From positions 1 through 25,000 of the forward strand of contig JAKLZA010000116.1 of the NCBI GenBank assembly GCA_030704615.1: a stretch of 25,000 nucleotides of DNA. The letters are read 5' to 3'. The translations under genes were made by a program, and so were the position numbers. The notes beneath the pieces were generated by a model, which worked only from the letters and a program-made list of their open reading frames with translations, made no database searches and had not been told where the DNA came from. Each line of letters opens with the position of its first letter. The first letter of the stretch is position 1. Origin of the DNA: Takakia lepidozioides (lineage: Eukaryota; Streptophyta; Takakiopsida; Takakiales; Takakiaceae). This document shows, one piece after another, positions 10,435-19,400 of this stretch.

Positions 10435-13400
10435 ATGGCTACAGAAGAGTCGGTTGGGATTTTGTGCCATGCAAATTTGATTCCTGGGTTTCGAGGGGTA
10501 TTGAAGCAAAGGTAAGGCTTTGAGAGTGACTAAGAGAGAAAAGCTGCACACTCTTTAGGCTGTGCTTACCTTAGTCATGTGGTGGGAAACTTCTCTGCAC
10601 CCGGCACCTCAGCCCGGTGGCTTTAGACCCCCATGAGTGGGTGAGTTAGTGAGAGAGAGTTTATTTGTGGGGTTGATCTGGTGGGGTTGGTATTCAGTTT
10701 TCTTTATGATGAATTGGAATTCTCTGTACAACTGGCAGCTGAACTAGGTTCGTACGATCAAAACAGGGCAAACAAACAGGGACAGACACCAATAGTAGTA
10801 GCAGTGACTCCACATGTCAATGTATGAGAAAGAATGCTGCCCTGATAGCGTGGGCACAAATACTTGTTCTCAGATATTCAGACTTTATTGTGAACGAGGT
10901 GGATTGTAGCGGCAATGTGATTCATCTCACGCGTCTTGAGAACCAGTTTGAGGTAACATGTCTCCGTGTCTCTCTTCTTCACACACTCTCACAACATATA
11001 TACTCCCACACCTTGCAAAGGCAACCAGCTATGCAGCAGAGACACTTCCCCTGACGAAGTGGCTACTTGGTTTGGCTATCACCCTCACAGTACTATACAG
11101 CTGGTAGATTTGTGAGCAACCAGAATCAGTTACTGTGCCATTGCACTATGAGGCCTATCATCATCCTCCATACTTTGGACAGTACGAGATGATTGCCTGC
11201 TGGTGAAGTTTTGCATGCCACTAAAAGATTTTGAAGGGTCGTAGACATATGCTGCAGTGTCCTCGTTAGACATGGTATGTCTACTGAGACTCCACCACCT
11301 TTTGATCTGTCCCAAGTTTTATCCTCAGGATGCAAGACAGCAACATTATGAATAGACAGTATCTCAAGAGGATACATGTGCTAATAGCATAGAAACCCAA
11401 AACCCAGCCCACCTCAAAAGCTCCAATCATTCTCCACATCCCTAACCGTGCCTCAGGTCGTTTCCGAGGCAGTTCATTCAATCTATAGTGTGAGTGGACG
11501 GATAGGAGGATAGGATTTGTATGGGACCTACATCCCAAGACCACTTTATTCTCTTGCCTACATACAACAAATTCAATATATGCCTCATTGAACATTGCAG
11601 GTATGAACTTATGGAGTTCAAATGAACATTCCAAGTTCTTGGGTTTTGAAGTCTTTTTGGAACCTTCTATTGATCCCATAGGCCCTTCGGGCATTTGAGA
11701 TGTGTAGAAACTTCCGTCTCTTCTGTTTGGTGTTTCCAAGGACTGTAGGAAGCAGACAGTCCTTAGTCTTGAACAAATCCAGTTGTTCTGGCCACAAATC
11801 TAGTTTCCACGAGAGGGTTTCACTGATCATGTGCCCATGCCAAAAAGTTTTTCCGGCACTCCAGTGGTCATCTGCATTTCAATTTGAGGTCAATTTCAAC
11901 CAACCTGGGAAAACAAGCTTTTCAGCTGTAAGACACTAGTGATTGGCTAATCATGAGTAGTTGATCACAGCTGCGGCAAACCACGAACTGCTGCCCATGT
12001 AGGAACAGTGGACTTACTAAGTGACATCTTCTTTCTCCTCTTTCCCTCATACCTTTCACCTCTTTGGGGAAGTCCTCACTCCTTTAGGCACCTTCTGAGT
12101 TGATTCACACCCTGCACATGGAGACAGTTCGATGAGATGACACATTGCCTGAGGCTAGAATCTATCCAGTGATGTATGGAAATCTTTTGTGTGGTTTTCC
12201 TGTTCTTGGACTGTGTCCTATGACCACTCCAAGGCCCACACGGGAATTCTAAATTTTCTTTCTCTTTTCTCTCTTTGAAGAATGATTGAAACAATTGGCA
12301 GATTTCTTTTTCTGAGGCCTATGCTGGATCATCATTGTCATTTCAAAAAAAAGATGAGAATATCCGAGCTCCAATGGCAACGGTGGCAGACTGCAAACTG
12401 GACAACTCCAGGGGTGCCGATTTTGGGGCAGATGTGGAGGCCTTCAAGGCCCTTGCTGGAGAGAGCAATGCAGAACACTTGAAGAGACTGCTTTCTAAAA
12501 TTGCGGAAGGGGAAGGGAGCAGCCTGTCCCCAGTTTTATTAGCCCCAGATGCTGACAAGGCCCACCGGGCGGCAAGTGATCTTTTACCTTTCCACCGAAG
12601 TTCCATTTTGTCTGTCACGTTGGGTGATAGTATATCAGACAAGTAGCACCTCTGTGATTGGGGATTATACAGTTGCCTTAGCTAGGGAGATATGGTAGCA
12701 ATCTGGACATTCAGTACAGGGACACTACTTGCATTGCTAAGGAAAATTAATGTGGAAGATCCATAGACCTTCAAAGTGCATCACTCACTAATTTCTGCAT
12801 CATTAAGAGTGTCCTTATGAGCATTGCTGTAGGTCCCTAATGGAGGGTCATACTTCTTGTGGAGGCAGTCATGTACTCCTGGACTGTTCCCCATAGACCA
12901 GGGTGCACTTGCGCACAGCTTGAGGACGAAACTTGCTAGTGTCAAATTACAAGGAGGTTTACTCCCCGTTCGAGCCCCTGTGTAGGTTCCTCATCGCCAA
13001 ATGTTTCTAGGAATGCTTATTTTTTTGAGTGTGTAAGAACTTCAGCAAGCAGTGGTCCAAATTTTCTGAAGTCGCCTCTGTGCTCAGTTCTGAGACCAGT
13101 GTCCTTGATTTATCTAGTTTTGTCAGTCATAGGGTGTTGTATTCCTTGCAGGCCGTCCATAACTTCTTCAAAGGGCGACTATCGTTTTTTGTGACTGATA
13201 CTGTGGATGGCCCGAGCTCAAATGAAAAGTGTGTGCGTCTCCGGTATAATGAGGGCAAGCCTGCTGAAGGAGGGGACCGAGGGGGGCGTTTTTCAAAGCG
13301 AGGAAGAGACTCCCGATCCAAATTGGGTGATGATAGCAAACGCCAAAAGCCAAATGGGCCTTACCAGGACAGGAGCCAACCCTTTGATAGCCGTGGAGTG

Positions 13401-16400
13401 GATGATTGGCCAACAGATCGCCCCAAATTTCTCCAGTTTGTCTCGGTTTCTTTGCCACTTATTCTCTTTGTCAGTTCAAGTGTATGCATGGTCATTGATT
13501 GAACATTTTGTGTGATGCACCAATATAAGTACTGTTGGGAAATCTAATGGTTATTTCTTTTCTTATTTGTGGGCTGACCTTGACCTCATACTAGATAGCA
13601 GAAGGTCGATTGCAGCACTTCTCCTTGAACCATCAAGGTTTCAACAGTGGAGCACCGATCTATGTAAACCCTCGTATCATTTCATTTGGTGGTGGGGGAT
13701 CCTCAGGTTTCACCTTTTTAAGGAGAACAAAGACACTCAGGATGCTGTGACTGTTATTTCTCGAATGCTCCATGTGCAAGTGAGGGTCTTACATTGGCCT
13801 TGGGCTTGCCATTCTTGGGGTACCGGATGTGTACACCAGCAATTGGGAGGGGTGCTTTGGATGCAATAAAAAGTTGTTTGCTTCAACATGCTCTCATGCT
13901 CTCGTGCTCCTGTTAGTGTGGTGATCAGCTGCTGTTTGCTACACTATAGTTGCTCATTTTGCAGTAGAGTTTGAATGTTTTGAGTACTTAGGAAGTGCAT
14001 TGGTGGATTGACTTGCAGCCTAAATCATTTGGCTTTGCTGGGACCAAGGACAAACGAGCTGTCACGACACAGCGGGTATTGTTTTGTAGTTCTATCTTTT
14101 GAGACCCCACCTCCTCTGAGTGTGTCTCCATGTGCGTGCCCTATTTTCTGAAGTTGTAGTACAGTCACAGCCGGATGTGTCAGCTTTTTGGCAATCCAGA
14201 CGGCTGAACCTATAGTCCACCAGCCACACTTTAGCGCACGGATACAGATTGAAAGAGAGAGAAAGCATGTAATAATGACCCTGAGAACATTGCCGCACAT
14301 TAGGGCATAGTTGCAAAGGAAACCAACCCTCGACAGGGTTGGGGAATTCAGCCCAACAGGGGTACATGCGACTCAACCTGGGTTTGCCAGTAGGGCTCCC
14401 AGACTGCCGAAAATAATCCCGTACACATGGAACTGTTCATGCAGGAGCTGGCAGTCTAGTAAGCATGTCTAATGCCTTAATTTATAACTGGAACTGGATC
14501 TGGAACCATCTCTTGAAATAATTGTGGAACTGGAATCCCGAGTTAGGTTTGACATCAGCCAGGTTCAACAACAAAGGTGGGCATGAGCCTTTGTTGGCTG
14601 TGAGGAAGCCCTGCAATTTCCTGGAATTCACCAGAAGAGATTTTATGCCATGGGGTTTATGCTGCCTTGCAAGGCTATGGCAATGGGTGTATTGGGCACA
14701 ATGTCACAACTGATTAGTACATCACTCTCTGGATCTAATCATGTGGGAGGAATGATGGTCTCGCCCACACAGACAAAATCCACCAATTGAATATGATCCT
14801 CTCTATGACTTGCCATGGTTTGGCACAGGTAACAGTGTTCAAGCAGCAAGCAGTGAAGATGGCAGCATTGAACAGCCGTTTGTTTGGGATCAAAGTTGGC
14901 AATTTCGGGTAGGTGGCAGCCTCAAAAGTAGATGGTTGTCCCTAAATATACATTCGCTATATTTCACTGTATACAATGACTGTATTTCATGTCTCATTTG
15001 CTCAAGAAGACATGGCAGTTTTAGAAAATAGGAAGGGCTGACACAGTGGGTGACAAACTTATTGTTGCATTGCTCTTCTGCAGTTATGTAGACAAGGGGT
15101 TGGTTCTGGGGCAGCTGTCAGGGAACCGTTTTACTGTGACTTTGCGGTAAAGATCCTGGCCCAACCCTCCCTTGCGGCATTCTTACTCTGTCTTCTCCGT
15201 TAGCAATACCACAGCATGGCATGGATGGACTTGCTTGGTTTTCCTATGTCTATCCCTTTCTCTTTCTTTAAGTCATGATCTTGATCCAACTACCTGCTTG
15301 AGGGACAGGGGTGTTGTAGCAGAAAGTGACGAGGCGATCGGGGTGGCTGCAGAAGGGCTTGGCCGGAGTGGTTTTATCAATTACTTCGGTTTACAGGTTG
15401 GAAACCAGCATTCTTGGTGACAAACCTTTGTCATCACTGAAGTTTGGAATCCCTTCATATAAATTCAGATAGGTTGCATGCCATGTAAGTCCACAGTATT
15501 TACGGATGATTGGTTTTCTGCAGCGATTCGGAAGTGGTGCAGTGGGAACTCATGCAGTGGGGGCAGCCTTGCTTCGGGGAGAGTGGAAGGTGGCTGCCAA
15601 TTTGATTCTACAGCCACGTGAAGGGGATATCCTGCTACTGTGCGTGGCCGTTATTTTTGAAGCGGTCTTTGATGTCTCACCTCTTTGGCACTGCCCCTCC
15701 CACGTTGCTGTCATTTCAAGAGGATGAAGTGGGCGCCTTGGACAAAAGTGTTGAGGAACTCACTTGTCCAGCAATGAGACCATTAGCAGGATCTGTACTG
15801 AAGTGCCATCATCATCTAAACAGTAATGTGGACAAAAACCAATTGAACTCACCACAACATCTTCAGTCGATCTGCATGTTACCCGATGAGTTCCTTGTCA
15901 CTTCGGTCCAAGGCTCCTTCATCTTCTCCAGCACTTGCCCACTTTGCACCTTCTCCGCTTGAGCTACCCCCCTTACAAGGCAGAGCCCGTTGATATGCAT
16001 GGTGTCAGAGACAGATCATATCTTGGAAATCCTATGCCTACAATGCTATATGAACAGTGCCTGAGAGTAATAAAATATAGCTATTCCAACAGTAAACATT
16101 GCTGATTGGGAAGAGAGAAGGGCCCTCCACAAGCAGACCAAAAGCAACTATTGCTGAAGGATTGTCTAAGAATCAATGCATCCAGGAGGCAAGACATCAA
16201 ACATTTCTGATCCTCATAGTGAAAGACCTCTGTGAGAGTTTGGGTATCACGGAATAGACAATTGAACCTCCAACAGATCTGATAGTAGGAAGGACAGTGA
16301 AAGAAGTGTTCTTTGCTTTTGATTTCCTTGTTGTTACCAGTGCACCTGGGGCATAGGCGGTCTTCACATTACAGGTTGTCTCACATACCAGTCTCTATCC

Positions 16401-19400
16401 GAGTTGTTGAAAATGATGAAAATGAAGTTAGGCAGAAAACTTCCCTGAACTTGTTTCGTCAGTGACATGGGGGAGGACATCTTGGATGACCTCAAGGGTC
16501 TACCCACTCTCGGCACTAGACTGAAATTTAAACTCAGGGCAGGAAGCCTACCTTTGAACAGCAAACAGAAGCATAGAGGAAAGGGAGAGTGCAGTTGCCC
16601 GTTGTGTGGGCTATCTGAAGACAGTATTCATTTTCTGATACACTGTCCGGGGTTCTCTCACCAAAGAGACGCTCTCTTCAACTCTATCAAGGGAATTGTG
16701 CCTGTACCCCTGTTTACCAACTTTGAAAGTCTCGAGGCTGAGCCAAAAGCCCAGGCCCTCCTGAGGCCTAGTTCCCGCTCAAACTGGGCACAGGGTCAAT
16801 GGCCACAAGGCTACGGCAAACAACGTCTTATGAGTACACTCTATCCGAGTTGTTGCCGGCTTAGGTGTCTAAAACTGTTTACACCTTGACATGGAGCACA
16901 CAGCAGTCAGATGTGAAAGATGCACGTGACTACTATTTGAAAACACAGGATGCTGATGGGGCCTTGCTGCGCATGCCTCGCTATCTAACTGGTGAACGTG
17001 CCCTTGTAAGTACCCATTTATCCATCTCTATTGTTATGTTGATCATGTCTTATGAACAACAGTAACCAGATAGTGTATCTATGCACAGAAGACCCACTGT
17101 GATGTCATGTACAAGGTAGACCACAAGAGAGATTTTCGAGATAAGTAAATGACCTGAACAATGTATATGTGGTTGGAAAGGAAAACCTTCATATTCAAAC
17201 CATGCATTCGTTCCTTTACATTGTGACTGCGCAGGGGCTGTTGAGCTTGCAAATGCAGCCCCATGGCTTTGTTGTAGATTTCATTATATCTCTTAAAAGA
17301 TGGTTAACCAGTTTTACCCCCCCACCATATTCCTTCCCCTCTGGTTTGTGAGTGAAGCCTGTCTACTAATGTCCTACATGAGGACAGCTAATGGATGGAC
17401 AAAGTACACGAGTGTCGCAGTACTGGCTTGCAATGTAGCCCAGACCTGAGCCCAGGAGAGATATGCAGAGGGGTAGAGACCACTTAATAACCGACCAACA
17501 CGCAGGGAGACAACATGCGAATATAGTACTGTTTGCCATATTAATTTCATATTGCTTGGTGGGATGGGGTGCCCGGTAAGAGCAGCTGGTGAGTCTGAAG
17601 CGTGATGCTACCAACTATCTACAGGCCATTAACTGCATTCCGAGAACTTTACGAATGATGTATGTCTAACAAGCTCACATCTCTTTCCCTTTGGCGCCTT
17701 TGGGCCTCTGTTGACACAGTTTTATTTTTCTTTCTTTCATTTGTTTTCCTCCCTCTCTCTGGCTCTCTCTGTCTCTATCTCTCTCATCATTGATGCTTGT
17801 GTAAAGGGATTTCTAGAGGATATCTGGAAAACTCGGATCAATTGTCTGTTCCAAGGTAAGTCATACTACCGGCATCTGCCCCTGACAAGGTAGTTCTATC
17901 CCGTTGTGTGCCGCCCAAACTGGGCGCGGGGTCAATGGCCACAAGGCTACGGCAAACGTCGTCTTTTGAGTACATTTTCTCTCATCATTACAATGTAGCT
18001 ATTTACTTGCTTCAGTTATAAAGCCAGAAGTTCTTATCCAATGACTGGCAGAAGACACGGTCTGAGCAGCCAGAGCACCCTTGTCAGATCAACAGGAGAG
18101 TAGTCGAGCTAGCCACCTTCAAATAAAACGCTAGCAACAACCTAAAATCACAAAAGAGGTTTAGGCTACAGAGTCTCCAGAATGACAGGACCTGAACTGG
18201 TGGAGGGGCACAAGTGCTGGGATGAATTGTTCTTCACCAAACAATCAGATGACACCTTTCACCATAGGCAGCACCTCCAGTTCCCAATAGTATGCATTAC
18301 TGGAAATCTGTGCAAAGCGCAACATATCTTTTTCTCGTCTTGTATCAGGGAAATTTCTCTTTCATGGATGTCTGTAGAGGCCATTTGTGGCTCATTTTGT
18401 TGGGGTCTAGAGGGATAAAGTAGGGTCTGGAATCTTGCCCCTTCCTCTTGGAATCAAAAGAAGACTCTCTCTCTCTCTCCCTCTCTCCGTGCGCAAATGA
18501 AGTTAGGCATCAAACCTCCCTGACCGTGCTTCCAGTAACATGGGGGAGGGCCTTAAGGATGATCTGAAGGGCCTACCTAACCTCGGCACCAGACTGAACT
18601 TTAAACTCAGGCCGGGAAGCCTACATTTGAACAATAAATAGATGCAGAGAGGAAAAGGAGATTATAATTGGATGATGTGCAGGCAGCCCGAAGACAATAT
18701 CTATTTTCTGATACTTTTTCCGGGATATTCTCACCAGAGAGTGATCCTCTTCAGGACAATAAAGAAGATGGTCCCTGCACCTCTGTTTACCAACTTCTCA
18801 AATCTTGAGGCAGAGCCTAAAGCCCTGGCCCTCTTGGGGGTTAATTGCTGGATAGCTCACACACAGGAAGTTGAGGCTTGTGTGAAGGGCTTTCTAGAGG
18901 ATATCTGGAAGTCCTGACTTAGTTGTCTATATCAAGGTAAGTCACACTACTGGAGTGAGCGCCTCACAACTGTAGTTTGTACTCCCTTCTGCTCTGCCCA
19001 ACTGGGCATGGGATCTATGGCCACAAGGCTACAGCAAGCAACATCTTATGAGTACATTCTCTTACCTTGTCAATGGATTTGATTTCTTTTCCTCTTCTCT
19101 ACTCTCTTACCTTTGCTGCTGTTGAATTTGACTCTGGGGTCCAAGACTATGACATGAAAAAACTACTGAGCGCAGCTCTCAATGATGACCGCTTGAACTG
19201 GTTTCTTTGATTGTTGACGCACTCATCACTGGAAGGTTCTTGTGTTATAGTTGATGCTTTCCTTGTTAAGAGAAGGGTATGGTGGAGATGGGGCAGGTAT
19301 GTACACAGCTACCAAAGCTTTTTATGGAATCATGCAGCCAGTCACCGTGTAAAGACCTATGGTGAACACCTTTCGCGAAGTTTGAATATTTCTGTTGATG

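Larger units (their letters stand above)
15627..16901 (+). other. U12-type AT-AC intron (intron 10 of PUS7)
   Basis: Exon 10 ends CGTGAAGGGG and the intron begins ATATCCTGCT, close to the minor-spliceosome donor ATATCCTT. It ends CACAC before exon 11 (AGCAGTCAGATG). Upstream lies CCTTGAC (16884-16890), matching the last seven bases of the U12 branch consensus TTCCTTRAC; the branch A at 16889 is 12 nt from the intron end, the usual U12 spacing. Splicing gives PREG|EQSDVKDARDYY, with the same residue spacing as plant PUS7 proteins as I remember them. No GT donor in the neighbourhood gives a conserved protein. Confidence 0.85.
17660..19296 (+). other. intron 12 of PUS7, carrying two LINE-like fragments
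   Basis: This 1.6 kb GT-AG intron splits the Met451 codon (AT|G) ahead of YVHSYQSFLWN. It contains element B, element C and a pyrimidine-rich CT tract. The remainder (about 18000-18460 and 19060-19296) shows nothing I can name. Confidence 0.7.

Noticed and set aside
12343-12642. 99-residue minus-strand frame opposite PUS7 exon 3
   Set aside because: It is a shadow of the coding exon, which continues the conserved PUS7 frame on both sides.
16902-16910. Alternative CAG acceptor at 16910, giving an AT-AG intron and PREG|DVKDARDYY
   Set aside because: It removes three residues that are kept in the family, and the AC at 16900-16901 is better spaced from the branch point. It stays possible as a minor isoform.
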